Of a DNA stretch of 64,000 bases, positions 47,696 to 57,091 are shown piece after piece. Under the pieces are notes generated by a model that worked only from the letters and a program-made list of their open reading frames with translations, did not search any database and was not told where the DNA came from. Made by a program: the position numbers and the translations under genes. The first letter of the stretch is position 1. Every line of letters starts with the position of its first letter. The DNA is from Haliovirga abyssi. GTDB lineage: Bacteria > Fusobacteriota > Fusobacteriia > Fusobacteriales > Haliovirgaceae. The stretch is taken from positions 1,422,637 to 1,486,636 of the forward strand of contig NZ_AP027059.1 in NCBI RefSeq assembly GCF_030295325.1, written 5' to 3'.

Positions 47696-48940
47696 TTATC
47701 TATACAACGGAAATCTTTCAGCTAATTTACGAACTTCATTTTTAACTTCTTTTATTATATCTTCATTATCTATATTATCTATTACTTTAACTATTAATTC
47801 AGCTATTTTTACCATTTCTGTCTCTTTCATCCCTCTTGTAGTCACTGATGGAGTCCCTATTCTTATTCCACTTGTAACAAATGGTTTTTCTTTATCAAAT
47901 GGTATTCCATTTTTATTTACTGTGATTTCTGCTTTAACTAATGCGTTTTCTACTGCTTTTCCAGTAAGTCCTTTTGGTGTCAAATCTACAAGCATCAAAT
48001 GATTGTCTGTTCCACCTGAAACAATTCTAAGCCCTGCTTTTGTTAATTCATCAGCTAAAACTTTAGCATTTTTCACTACTTGAGTTTGATATTCTTTAAA
48101 AGAATCTGATAAAGCTTCTTTAAATGCAACAGCTTTTGCAGCTATTATGTGCATTAAAGGTCCACCTTGTATTCCTGGAAATATTGCTTTATTTATTTTC
48201 TTTGCAATTTCTTCATCATTAGTCATAATCATACCACCTCTTGGACCTCTTAAAGTCTTATGAGTAGTTGTAGTTACAACATGTGCATATGGTACTGGAC
48301 TTGGATGAAGACCTGTAGCCACTAGACCTGCAATGTGTGCCATATCTACTACAAAATATGCTCCAACTTCATCTGCTATTTCTCTAAATTTTTTAAAATC
48401 AATTATTCTTGGATATGCACTTGCTCCTGCTATTATTAATTTAGGTTTATTCTCAATAGCTATCTTTCTTACCTCTTCATAATCTATTGTTTCTGTCCCA
48501 GCTGCTACTCCATAAGAAACAGAATTATAGATTTTACCAGAAAAACTTACTTTTGATCCGTGAGTTAAATGTCCTCCATGTGGAAGGCTCATCCCCATTA
48601 CTGTATCTCCTGGATTAATCAAAGCTATATATACAGCCATATTTGCTTGTGAACCTGAATGCGGTTGTACATTTACATATTCTACATCAAATAGTTCTTT
48701 TGCTCTTGAAATTGCTAATTTTTCTGCAATATCAACTATTTGACATCCTCCATAATATCTTTTGTCAGGATATCCTTCTGCATATTTATTTGTCAATACG
48801 CTTCCTGCAGCCTCCATAACAGCTTTTGACACAAAATTTTCAGAAGCAATTAACTCAATACCATACTCCTGTCTCTCCTCTTCTCTTTCAATTACATCTG
48901 CTATTTCTGGATCTTCTTTTCTCAAATACTCCAAATTCAT
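47696..48940 (-). CDS. glyA: Serine hydroxymethyltransferase
   Basis: PLP enzyme that interconverts serine and glycine and feeds one-carbon folate pools, which purine synthesis (purF/M/C nearby) also needs. 414 residues, full length. Seen: [44 protein letters not shown], and the PLP lysine in [15 protein letters not shown]. It starts 11 bp after the GH13-like gene. Confidence 0.97.
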   Translation of the reverse strand: MNLEYLRKEDPEIADVIEREEERQEYGIELIASENFVSKAVMEAAGSVLTNKYAEGYPDKRYYGGCQIVDIAEKLAISRAKELFDVEYVNVQPHSGSQANMAVYIALINPGDTVMGMSLPHGGHLTHGSKVSFSGKIYNSVSYGVAAGTETIDYEEVRKIAIENKPKLIIAGASAYPRIIDFKKFREIADEVGAYFVVDMAHIAGLVATGLHPSPVPYAHVVTTTTHKTLRGPRGGMIMTNDEEIAKKINKAIFPGIQGGPLMHIIAAKAVAFKEALSDSFKEYQTQVVKNAKVLADELTKAGLRIVSGGTDNHLMLVDLTPKGLTGKAVENALVKAEITVNKNGIPFDKEKPFVTSGIRIGTPSVTTRGMKETEMVKIAELIVKVIDNIDNEDIIKEVKNEVRKLAERFPLYR

Positions 48941-48951
48941 TTTATCTCCTC

Positions 48952-50220
48952 CTATTTTTTAGAATATAAAACTCTTATCTCACCCGGACTAAGTTTATAT
49001 TTGTAAAAGTTATTTATATCATTTTGTTTATCTTCTGGTGAAATATCAATAATCTCATCACCATCTAAAATAGATTTTAAATCTTCAATTTTTATTTCAA
49101 TATGATTATCAAAATCTAAATTTATTATCAAAAGAACGTTTTCTATATCAGTAGATTTCTTTAAAACTACAAGTTTTTCCTTTTCAAAATCTAAAAAATA
49201 TAATTCAGTTTCCTGCTGAAAAATATTATAACTATTTTTTATTTCATTTATTCTTTTAATATAATCACTTATATTAAATCTTTTATCTTCACTCATAATT
49301 TGAGAACTCATAATAACATCTAATCTATCTTCTACTCCAAATTCATAACCAATTGGCAACATAACTCCTGAATTCATAAACGCTGACAAACCATACCAAG
49401 ATTTAGAACTACACATTTCTCCATATTCTTCTACAATTCTTTCTGTATTATAGCTCTCTGGAAAACTTATTAATCCAACTAAATTTTTCAAAGTATAATG
49501 CTGTTCTAAAAACCAAGTTTCATTAAAGTCCCACCATTTTAAACTTGTAAAAAGATAGTCAAATTCTCCTCGTGCCAGCTCAACCATTTTATTAAAATCA
49601 GACCCTAAATTATCTGCAATAAAAATTATATCATTTTTTATTTCTTTGCTAGATTTTATAATCTTGTTCCACAATTCAATTGGCACTTTGTATGCTGTTG
49701 AACATTTAAATCCATCTATATCAAAAGTTGATATATAATATTTAGCTAACTGTTCCCAATAAAGCCATAAATTTTCCTTTTCAGCTGAATTATAATTATC
49801 AATTTCAGCTAAATCTGCCCATTCAACAAAACCTAAATTATCATTTGCTGAAAAACTTTTTACTCTATCCCCATTGTATTTATACCATTCAGGATGATCA
49901 AGTAATAGTTCAGAATCAATAGATGTATGCGTTACAATCATTTCAAATATAACTTTTAATCCTCTTTTATGAGCTTCCTCCACAAAATTTTTCAGTTGCT
50001 CTTCAGGAGAACCATCAAAATAATCATCTATAAAATTATTATTAATTTTATAAAAATCTCTTGGTGCATATAAACTTCCCGAAAACCCTGTTTCATATAT
50101 GGGATTTAGATATACAGAGTTAAATCCCATATATTTTATTTCATCCAAATAATCTATCCAATCACTAATTTTTCCTGCTGCTTTTGGAAATAAATTATAC
50201 AAAATAAGATTTTTGTTCAT
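48952..50220 (-). CDS. GH13 alpha-amylase-fold protein, catalytic residues altered
   Basis: About 422 residues of the alpha-amylase TIM-barrel family: [34 protein letters not shown] (region I), [15 protein letters not shown] (region II), [10 protein letters not shown] (region III). Region II normally carries the nucleophile Asp, read here as Ser (TCA codon at about 49700), and the region III Glu is Asp. This suggests a non-hydrolytic or changed protein. ATG 50218-50220 is preferred, since AGAGG lies 8 bp upstream; the frame itself opens earlier at 50250. glyA follows. Confidence 0.82.
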   Translation of the reverse strand: MNKNLILYNLFPKAAGKISDWIDYLDEIKYMGFNSVYLNPIYETGFSGSLYAPRDFYKINNNFIDDYFDGSPEEQLKNFVEEAHKRGLKVIFEMIVTHTSIDSELLLDHPEWYKYNGDRVKSFSANDNLGFVEWADLAEIDNYNSAEKENLWLYWEQLAKYYISTFDIDGFKCSTAYKVPIELWNKIIKSSKEIKNDIIFIADNLGSDFNKMVELARGEFDYLFTSLKWWDFNETWFLEQHYTLKNLVGLISFPESYNTERIVEEYGEMCSSKSWYGLSAFMNSGVMLPIGYEFGVEDRLDVIMSSQIMSEDKRFNISDYIKRINEIKNSYNIFQQETELYFLDFEKEKLVVLKKSTDIENVLLIINLDFDNHIEIKIEDLKSILDGDEIIDISPEDKQNDINNFYKYKLSPGEIRVLYSKK

Positions 50221-50225
50221 TATCT

Positions 50226-50366
50226 TTACCTCTTCTCGTAGTATTTGCATGCTCTACAAGTATACCGTCCTATTATGAGGTCTATTTTTTTACAACGATA
50301 TACTTTATTTAATTTTTTACAACTATAACATCTTTTAAGAGTTGAAATTTTATATTTACAAGTCAT
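50226..50366 (-). CDS. Small cysteine-rich (zinc-ribbon-like) protein
   Basis: About 46 residues from MTCKYKISTLKRCYSCKK; the frame is open further upstream to 50414, but that part overlaps a MITE-like repeat. CYSCKK ... RCKK ... YTCRACKYYEKR gives two CxxC pairs plus two single cysteines, typical of a small zinc-binding protein. It ends 5 bp before the GH13-like start, so they may be coupled. The ribosome site is weak and start uncertain. Function unknown. Confidence 0.5.
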   Translation of the reverse strand: MTCKYKISTLKRCYSCKKLNKVYRCKKIDLIIGRYTCRACKYYEKR

Positions 50367-50387
50367 TTTATTTTCTCGCTTCATTTG

Positions 50388-50540
50388 GGAACGTTTAAAA
50401 AATAAGTTTCTCATTTTTTGTTATAAAAACGCTTGAATCGTTGCGTATTTTAAAACAAAAGGATAAGGTTGTTTTTAAAGCGTTCCTAAATCATTCCGTA
50501 TTTTAAAACAAAATCGGAAGGTTATTTTTAAGCCGTTCCT
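50388..50540. repeat. MITE-like repeat family A, longest copy
   Basis: GGAACGTTTAAAAAATAAG at the left and GTTATTTTTAAGCCGTTCCT at the right form terminal inverted repeats. Inside, the right half is duplicated: TTTTAAAACAAAA...CGTTCCT occurs at 50449-50487 and again at 50499-50540. It lies between purM and the small cysteine-rich gene and ends the pur operon region. Confidence 0.8.
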
Positions 50541-50572
50541 TAGTATAAATTTTTAATTTATTATATCATAAA

Positions 50573-51601
50573 TTATACCAATTTACAATTTCTTTTCCCA
50601 TTTACTATTCGTCCTATTTTATATACTTTTTCTCCATTTTCTTCTAATATAGAAATTGATTTTTCTGCATCATTTTCTTTTATAATCACAGCCATTCCAA
50701 TTCCCATATTAAAAGTTTTATACATCTCTTTTTCTTCTATATTCCCTAATTTTTGCATTAATTTAAAAATTGCAGGAACTTCATATGATTCTTTTTCTAT
50801 TTCTACATCTACATTTTCTGGCAATATTCTTGGAATATTTTCTATAAATCCTCCACCTGTAATATGCACTAATCCTTTTATTTTTACATCTTTTTTCAAA
50901 TTTAATAAAGATTTAACATATATTTTAGTTGGAGTTAATATCTCTTCTCCTAATGTTTTTCCAAGTTCATCTACATATCTATCTATTTTCCAATCTAATT
51001 TGTCAAAAAATAGTTTTCTCACAAGAGAATATCCATTACTATGTATTCCAGAAGAAGCTAATCCTAATACAATATCTCCATCTTCTATCTCTTTTCCATC
51101 AATAACTTCATCTTTTTCTACTACTCCAACGGAAAATCCCGCTATATCATATTCTTCAGAATTATAAAAACCAGGCATCTCTGCTGTTTCCCCACCTATT
51201 AATGCACATCCAGATTGTTTACATCCATCAGCAATTCCTTCTACTATTGCCGATTGTTTTTCAACTTCTAAATTTCCAGTTGCCAAATAATCTAAGAAAA
51301 ATAGTGGCTCTGCTCCCAAAACTACAATATCATTTACACACATAGCTACAGCATCTATTCCAATAGTGTCATGCTTATCCATCATAAATGCTACTTTTAA
51401 TTTTGTCCCAACGCCATCTGTCCCTGAAACTAATATTGGCTCTTTATATTGTCCTAATTTAAATAATCCACCAAATCCTCCTAAATCTCCAATTACTCCA
51501 TCTCTATATGTACTTTTCACACTTTTTTTTATTGCTTCTACAAATTTAGCACCAGCTTTTATATCTACTCCTGAATCTTTATACGTTAATTTATCAGACA
51601 T
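50573..51601 (-). CDS. purM: Phosphoribosylformylglycinamidine cyclo-ligase
   Basis: Makes aminoimidazole ribotide, step 5 of purine synthesis. About 342 residues from MSDKLTYKDSGVDIKAG. Conserved: GGLFKLGQYKEPILVSGTDGVGTK, GIDAVAMCVNDI, GGETAEMPGFY and HITGGGFIENIPR. GGAGG lies 6 bp before ATG 51599-51601. Third gene of purC-purF-purM; purN, purH and purD are not in the window. Confidence 0.97.
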   Translation of the reverse strand: MSDKLTYKDSGVDIKAGAKFVEAIKKSVKSTYRDGVIGDLGGFGGLFKLGQYKEPILVSGTDGVGTKLKVAFMMDKHDTIGIDAVAMCVNDIVVLGAEPLFFLDYLATGNLEVEKQSAIVEGIADGCKQSGCALIGGETAEMPGFYNSEEYDIAGFSVGVVEKDEVIDGKEIEDGDIVLGLASSGIHSNGYSLVRKLFFDKLDWKIDRYVDELGKTLGEEILTPTKIYVKSLLNLKKDVKIKGLVHITGGGFIENIPRILPENVDVEIEKESYEVPAIFKLMQKLGNIEEKEMYKTFNMGIGMAVIIKENDAEKSISILEENGEKVYKIGRIVNGKRNCKLV

Positions 51602-51644
51602 TTTAACCTCCAAATTATATAATTTTTAAATATTTTTTAATGAA

Positions 51645-53018
51645 TTACATATCAGGAAATTTTATTGGATATTTCCCTGTAAAACAAGCATCACAAAATT
51701 CATTTTTCTCTGTTCTTATTGCTTTATGCATACCTTTTACTGATAAATAACCTAAATAATCAGCTAATATATATTTTTTTGTTTCTTCTAAAGTATGTGT
51801 TGCTGCTATAAGCTCTTTTCTTGTTGGCATATCTATTCCATAATAACATGGAGCTACCACAGGGGGTGCTGCAATTAGCATATTTACTTCTTTTGCACCA
51901 GCTTTTTTAAGTAATTTAACAATTTTTCTACTTGTGGTTCCTCTTACAATAGAATCATCTATCACTATTACTTTTTTCCCTTTTATCACATCTGCAATTG
52001 GACTTAATTTTTTCTTAACTCCAAGCTCTCTATCTAATTGAGTTGGCTGTATAAATGTCCTACCTACATAATGATTTCTCATTATTCCTTTTTCAAATGG
52101 TATTCCTGATTCTTCTGCATAACCTATTGCAGCCGATATCCCAGAATCTGGTACAGGAATTACTATATCTGCCTCTATTTTATGTTCTCTTGCTAACTGT
52201 TTCCCTATCTCTTTTCTTATTAAATAAACATTTCTCCCAAATAGATTACTATCTGGCCTTCCAAAATATATTAATTCAAATATACATTTTGCAGTTTTTT
52301 CTTTAAAAAATACTTTTTCAGATCTAAGTCCATTAGAATCTACAACCACCATTTCTCCTGGCTCAACTTCTCTTATATATTCAGCATCAATTAAATCTAA
52401 TGCAGGTGTTTCAGATGCAAATACATAATCTCCATCAATTTTACCAATTACCAATGGTCTTATTCCTAATGGATCTCTTATAGCAATTAATTTATCATTT
52501 GTCATAAACAATATAGAATATGCCCCTTTTACTTGACCAAGAGCATCTACAATAGAATCTTCTATATTATCCTCTAATGATCTTGCTATTAAATGTAATA
52601 TTGCTTCTGTATCATTTGAAGTTTGAAATATAGACCCTTGTTCTTCAAGCTTTTGTTTTAATACTCCTGTATTTACTAAATTCCCATTATGTGCAATTGC
52701 TAAATCTCCTTTACTATGTCTGATTACTAAAGGTTGAGCACTTACCACTTCTGAATCTCCAGTTGTTGAATATCTAACATGACCTATTGCAATGTTTCCT
52801 TTTAATTTATCAAAAGTTTTTTCATCTTTAAATACAGATGAAACTAATCCCATATCTTTATGATAATTTATTCCATAACCATCAGTTGTTGCTATTCCTG
52901 CACTTTCTTGCCCTCTATGTTGAATAGCAAAAAGTCCATACATAGTTAATTTTGCATTTTCTTGTTTATTTGAATATATTCCAAACACTCCACACTCGTC
53001 ATGAATTTCATCAAACAT
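51645..53018 (-). CDS. purF: Amidophosphoribosyltransferase
   Basis: Committed step of purine synthesis: PRPP and glutamine to phosphoribosylamine. About 457 residues from MFDEIHDECGVFGIYS; the Cys in DECGVFG becomes the N-terminal nucleophile after propeptide removal. Glutaminase motifs IQHRGQESAGI and AHNGNLVN; PRPP loop VIVIDDSIVRGTTSRKI. Cysteines near the C-terminus (CDACFTGKYP) fit the Fe-S type enzyme. The ATG at 53016-53018 follows GGAGG by 5 bp. Confidence 0.97.
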   Translation of the reverse strand: MFDEIHDECGVFGIYSNKQENAKLTMYGLFAIQHRGQESAGIATTDGYGINYHKDMGLVSSVFKDEKTFDKLKGNIAIGHVRYSTTGDSEVVSAQPLVIRHSKGDLAIAHNGNLVNTGVLKQKLEEQGSIFQTSNDTEAILHLIARSLEDNIEDSIVDALGQVKGAYSILFMTNDKLIAIRDPLGIRPLVIGKIDGDYVFASETPALDLIDAEYIREVEPGEMVVVDSNGLRSEKVFFKEKTAKCIFELIYFGRPDSNLFGRNVYLIRKEIGKQLAREHKIEADIVIPVPDSGISAAIGYAEESGIPFEKGIMRNHYVGRTFIQPTQLDRELGVKKKLSPIADVIKGKKVIVIDDSIVRGTTSRKIVKLLKKAGAKEVNMLIAAPPVVAPCYYGIDMPTRKELIAATHTLEETKKYILADYLGYLSVKGMHKAIRTEKNEFCDACFTGKYPIKFPDM

Positions 53019-53070
53019 TTTTTCCTCCAATATAATTTTTTCTTAATTAAAAAATAACTTAAACATTTTA

Positions 53071-53096
53071 AGAAACTTATTTTTTTAAACATTCCT
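53071..53096. repeat. MITE-like repeat family A, terminal fragment
   Basis: AGAAACTTATTTTTTT followed by AAACATTCCT is the reverse complement of the left end at 50388-50412 with few changes. It lies between purC and purF; only this end is recognisable. Confidence 0.55.
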
Positions 53097-53109
53097 CAAT
53101 GGCAAAACC

Positions 53110-53814
53110 CTAACTAAGCCTTTTCAACATCTCTTTATAAGCACTTTCTACATTCCCTAAATTCCTTCTAAATCTATCTTTATCCAATTTTTCTTTTGTT
53201 TTTTTATCCCAAAATCTACATGTATCAGGTGAAATTTCATCAGCTAATATTATTTCTCCATCTGATGTTCTTCCAAATTCTAATTTAAAATCAACTAATA
53301 TAACATTTCTATCATCAAAATATTTTTTCAATATTTCATTTATTTTAAAAGCGTAATTTTTTATTTTTTCTATCTCTTCTTTTGTAGCTAATTTTAACGC
53401 TAGTGCATGATAATCATTTAATAATGGATCGCCTAAAGCATCTTCTTTATAAGAAAATTCAATAGTTGGAGAATCAAATACTACTCCCTCTTCTACTCCA
53501 TATCTCTTAGAAAAACTTCCAGCTGCAATATTTCTAATTATTACTTCTAATTTTACAATTTCTACTTTTTTTATAAGCATATTCCTATCATCTAATACTT
53601 CTACTAAATGTGTATGAACTCCATTTTCCTCAAGTAATTTAAATAAAATAGATGTAATTTTGTTATTTACTACACCCTTACCTACAATAGTTCCTTTTTT
53701 TTCTCCGTTAAACGCTGTAGCATCATCTTTAAATTCTTGAATAACCAAATCTTTTTCATCCGTACCATAAACTCTTTTGGCTTTTCCTTCATACAGTAAT
53801 TCTTTCTTTTCCAA
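53110..53814 (-). CDS. purC: Phosphoribosylaminoimidazole-succinocarboxamide synthase
   Basis: SAICAR synthetase, step 8 of purine synthesis. 234 residues: [57 protein letters not shown] and [14 protein letters not shown]. The start codon is TTG (53812-53814) placed 8 bp after AAGGAGG. It is preceded by a leader with a small reading frame and an intrinsic terminator, so expression is probably controlled by attenuation. Confidence 0.97.
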   Translation of the reverse strand: MEKKELLYEGKAKRVYGTDEKDLVIQEFKDDATAFNGEKKGTIVGKGVVNNKITSILFKLLEENGVHTHLVEVLDDRNMLIKKVEIVKLEVIIRNIAAGSFSKRYGVEEGVVFDSPTIEFSYKEDALGDPLLNDYHALALKLATKEEIEKIKNYAFKINEILKKYFDDRNVILVDFKLEFGRTSDGEIILADEISPDTCRFWDKKTKEKLDKDRFRRNLGNVESAYKEMLKRLS

Positions 53815-53872
53815 TTCTATAACCTCCTTATTTTTTGAATAAATCTATTCTTTCATAGCAAATAAATAAAAA

Positions 53873-53905
53873 AACCCATAAAGACACCTTGGTCCTTTAT
53901 AGGTT
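53873..53905 (-). terminator. Leader terminator (attenuator) upstream of purC
   Basis: Minus strand AACCTATAAAGGACC ... GGTGTCTTTATGGGTT hairpin followed by seven T. It lies between the purC promoter and the purC start, and the leader frame's stop codon touches the foot of its 5' arm. Confidence 0.75.
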
Positions 53906-53976
53906 TAGTTGTTTTCTATATTAATTATGTATATATTTGTTTTTATGTTTTTAATTTTCTGAAGCTTATTTTTCAT
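53905..53976 (-). CDS. purC leader peptide (23 codons)
   Basis: ATG at 53974-53976 behind GGAGGG, 23 codons rich in Lys, Asn and Ile, ending AAC AAC TAA at 53905-53907. It lies between the promoter and the attenuator. There is no run of a single regulatory amino acid. The stop codon overlaps the foot of the terminator hairpin, so a ribosome finishing here could block the hairpin. No homologue is known to me. Confidence 0.5.
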   Translation of the reverse strand: MKNKLQKIKNIKTNIYIINIENN

Positions 53977-54017
53977 TTTCCCTCCAAAATTGTCCTCGTT
54001 CACTAATAAGATATCTT

Positions 54018-54046
54018 ATTGTATAATATTTTTTGATTTTAGTCAA
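54018..54046 (-). promoter_or_regulatory. Probable sigma70 promoter of purCFM
   Basis: TTGACT-17 bp-TACAAT on the minus strand, about 200 bp upstream of purC, leaving a long transcribed leader. Confidence 0.65.
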
Positions 54047-54104
54047 TAAAAAAATTTAGTTTTATAGTGTCAAATTTTGTAGTTTAATTGATATATTAAA
54101 TAAA

Positions 54105-54141
54105 AAAGCCCCACCTCTTTAAATTAAAGAAATGAAGCTTT
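54105..54141 (-). terminator. Rho-independent terminator after RADAR-side gene debris
   Basis: 17-bp stem (several G-U pairs), AAAGCTTCATTTCTTTA / TAAAGAGGTGGGGCTTT, 3-nt loop, then TTTTATTT on the minus strand. It closes the transcription unit that includes rdrA, rdrB and the fragment at 54165-54371. Confidence 0.8.
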
Positions 54142-54164
54142 CTATTTTCTATTTAAGAATTAAA

Positions 54165-54371
54165 TTACTTCTTTATTTCTGTATTATCAGAAACTATTAC
54201 ATCATTTTTATCTGCTGTGACAGAAACAGCCTCTTGATTTACTTTCACTAATTTTTCATTTGTTTTATCATATACATAAATATCATACTCTCCAAATGGA
54301 ACAAATGAAAATACAGCTTCTATTTTTTCTCCATCTACAGATACACTAGAACTTATTGCATTAGCATATGG
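54165..54371 (-). pseudogene. C-terminal fragment of an unidentified protein
   Basis: Open frame of 68 codons with no start, bounded upstream by a stop at 54372-54374. It reads NAISSSVSVDGEKIEAVFSF then VPFGEYDIYVYDKTNEKL and ends SDNTEIKK. The beta-strand pattern and FGEYDIYVYD suggest a carboxypeptidase-regulatory or Ig-like surface domain. The 5' part has been lost, with the breakpoint near the end of the RADAR operon. Confidence 0.65.
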
Positions 54372-54395
54372 TTATATCGTCACGGTGTACCATTA

Positions 54396-54455
54396 TCATC
54401 TTCTGATAAATTCAAAAAATATAATAAGCTCTTCTTCTATAGTTTTATTCATCAT
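54396..54455 (-). pseudogene. Truncated third frame overlapping the rdrB stop
   Basis: ATGATG overlaps the rdrB TGA and opens MMNKTIEEELIIFFEFIRR before a stop. The ATGA overlap is typical of a co-translated next gene, and the frame stops just before the deletion junction at about 54372-54395. It may be the beginning of a lost RADAR accessory gene; this is inference. Confidence 0.35.
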
Positions 54456-57091
54456 TTTTCATTTCTTCTCAAAAAAGATTGTTCTAATCCCAACGCTCTA
54501 ATCTTATCCACCCATTCATAAACCATCATTGGTTTATTCACCCTTTCTCCATTTTCATCCAGTAATTTTTCCATTGCCAGAGTAATTAATGCATACTCAT
54601 TTTCCAAATAAGTCCCAAAAATACCTTGATCATCTGTATTAATTGATACTGATAATTGCGAACTCTTTTGATTTTCCTCTTCACTCACATTCAATCCAAT
54701 GTTATAAAATTTAGTTATTGGGTGTCCATCATATCTTTTAAAGTTTCCTATCACATAATTAGAACTTGGATTTGCTTCAATACAAATATTTTTATTTGCC
54801 AGTTCTTTTTGTATAGCATATTGAATTTCTGTTACGATTTTTCCCATTTTTTTATTTATTTTAATCTCTTCACTTTTTATTCCTCTTTCTTTTACGTTCT
54901 TATTAAAATGATATTTTCTATAAATTTCTACTATCTCTTCATTTTTTCTTATTTCAATCATTTCTTTTCTAGGATCAATAGAGCATTTTTCCCAAAAAGT
55001 TAAGCTCGATTTAAGTTTATAATCTTTATCTTTATAAATATTTGGATCATCTCCCCTTAATTTCCAAGCTCTATAATAATTTTCATAAGAATATTCTTTT
55101 TCATATATTTCAGAAACTAATCTATAATAATCAGAGCATAATTTTGATTTTAAATTTTCATCAATTTCAATATTTAACTCTCTTATTTTTGCCAGCATCC
55201 AAGCTATATTATCTAAATATATTTGTTTTGGCATAATTAGTGTATAATTTTTATCTTTATAATATTTATTTGCATCTACCCCCAATGCTAATGCGTGTCC
55301 AATCCTATCTCCTTGTTCATAGCCAAGAAATCTAATGGTTTCATCTATTGCTCTCAATCCATCAATTAAGCTCAAAAAATCTTCTCCTGCGTGATAAGTA
55401 ATCCCTAAATTAAATATTTCATCTTTCCCAAATTCTTCAAACTTATTTGTTATTTTATAATTCCTCAAATATCTAAAGCATTGAGCAAAGACTTCTGGTC
55501 TACATCCAATTTCAAAATTTGCAGCATCTATTCCATATATTCTATTTTTAGCTTCTCCACTACTTTTTCTCAAATTTATTATTGCATCTGCCTGTTTTTT
55601 TAGTAATCTTCTCAACTGATAATTCAAAGGTTTTACGTATAATACAATAGGAGTATTCTTTGCCATCTCCATTATCTCTTTATATTTTTCTTGTTTTTTT
55701 ATAAAGTGAATTACATAAAAATATTTCTTTTTATCTTTCACCTCTTTTTTTATACTTGTATTCTCAAAATTCAAATTTTTAAAATCTTTAACATCATAAA
55801 ACATTTCACTTTCTATATTTTCATCTAATTTTTCAATTGTTTTAGACAATTCAGCATTATTTTTTTCAGGTGCTATTCTGGCTTCTAAATAATTAATATG
55901 TTGGTCATAAAGAGATGAATTTATAGCCATACTTACAACAGCTTTCTCATAAATTCCTTTTCCTAAAAATATATTTTTTCTATTTTGATAATCTGAAAAA
56001 TTACCAAATCCCACTCTTCTATTTATTTGAATCAACTCATCTCTAAAACGTTCTTTTATCAATATGTAAGTATGAATTAATCTTTTGTATTTTATTATCT
56101 CTTTATCGCCTTCAAAAAATGTTTTAAAAATAGTATACAAGAAAAATCGTTCACCATATAACAATATATTTCCATTATATTTCATATTATCTTTATTATA
56201 ATTATTTAAGCTAATCTTTTTTGGAATAATATAGTCTGGTATTTCTCCATTTAATTTTTTTCCATTTGAATATTTCAACTTATTTATTTCATTTTGAAGA
56301 TCTCTAATGAAAAGTTTTATTTCTGAATTATTTTTTGATTTTAAAATATAATTCATTTTAAAATTTTCTACTTTTTCTATTTTTTCTTTTAAAATAAATT
56401 TTTTATATAAAAACAATCTGATTGCAGAAGCTTTTTTGACTAACGCTTTTAATTCTAAAGAAAAATTTTCAAATCCATAATTTACATCTGGAGATAATCT
56501 AGTCTCTTTTTCAATTTTTTTAAATTCTTTATCTCTGCCTTCGATATTATTCATCAAAGAGATCCAAGCTAATTGAAAATGAGGTGCTGATCCTTTTAAG
56601 TGAAAATGGTTTTCAGCACATCCTTTTTTCATTATTTCTTTTAGCATTGTATTATCAGTTGATATTATTGGTTTCCAAGCAAAAATTGTTCTATTATATG
56701 ATATGGTAAAATCTTTGTATGCAAAATATGCTGTTGTCAATAAATCTTCGCCCAATAAATATGACAATTCTCTCCATCTCAGTAATTCTTTGTATTTACA
56801 TAAAGGAACTCCTTTGTTTTCTATTAATATTCCTTTTGTAAAGTTTGCTAATACGTTAAAAATACTATCTTCTTTTACTCCTTCTAATTTTTTCCAGTTT
56901 GAATCTAGCAAGCTATATACATTTTCTATTTCATCTTTGTTATATTTTGTTGGATTTTCATATGAGTATGTGGCTATAAATAGATCTCTATCTACATTTT
57001 TTTCTTTTATGGAGTTGTAGTATTTATATAACATTTTTTCTGGATTTTGCTTTTTAAAGAGAATTTCTATTGTGGCTCTAATGTTATCCAT
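54452..57091 (-). CDS. rdrB: RADAR system deaminase component RdrB
   Basis: 879-residue adenosine-deaminase-fold protein of the RADAR anti-phage system. Zinc-site motifs: ENHFHLKGSAPHF (H162, H164), GITYHAGEDFLSL, DRIGHALALGVD, and SVSINTDDQGIFGT with the paired aspartates. The long inserts between motifs and the length far exceed housekeeping adenosine deaminase (about 340 residues). In studied RADAR systems RdrB makes a very large shell and deaminates adenine nucleotides or RNA adenosine to inosine on infection. The start overlaps the rdrA stop (TAATG), so both are co-translated. Confidence 0.88.
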   Translation of the reverse strand: MDNIRATIEILFKKQNPEKMLYKYYNSIKEKNVDRDLFIATYSYENPTKYNKDEIENVYSLLDSNWKKLEGVKEDSIFNVLANFTKGILIENKGVPLCKYKELLRWRELSYLLGEDLLTTAYFAYKDFTISYNRTIFAWKPIISTDNTMLKEIMKKGCAENHFHLKGSAPHFQLAWISLMNNIEGRDKEFKKIEKETRLSPDVNYGFENFSLELKALVKKASAIRLFLYKKFILKEKIEKVENFKMNYILKSKNNSEIKLFIRDLQNEINKLKYSNGKKLNGEIPDYIIPKKISLNNYNKDNMKYNGNILLYGERFFLYTIFKTFFEGDKEIIKYKRLIHTYILIKERFRDELIQINRRVGFGNFSDYQNRKNIFLGKGIYEKAVVSMAINSSLYDQHINYLEARIAPEKNNAELSKTIEKLDENIESEMFYDVKDFKNLNFENTSIKKEVKDKKKYFYVIHFIKKQEKYKEIMEMAKNTPIVLYVKPLNYQLRRLLKKQADAIINLRKSSGEAKNRIYGIDAANFEIGCRPEVFAQCFRYLRNYKITNKFEEFGKDEIFNLGITYHAGEDFLSLIDGLRAIDETIRFLGYEQGDRIGHALALGVDANKYYKDKNYTLIMPKQIYLDNIAWMLAKIRELNIEIDENLKSKLCSDYYRLVSEIYEKEYSYENYYRAWKLRGDDPNIYKDKDYKLKSSLTFWEKCSIDPRKEMIEIRKNEEIVEIYRKYHFNKNVKERGIKSEEIKINKKMGKIVTEIQYAIQKELANKNICIEANPSSNYVIGNFKRYDGHPITKFYNIGLNVSEEENQKSSQLSVSINTDDQGIFGTYLENEYALITLAMEKLLDENGERVNKPMMVYEWVDKIRALGLEQSFLRRNEK

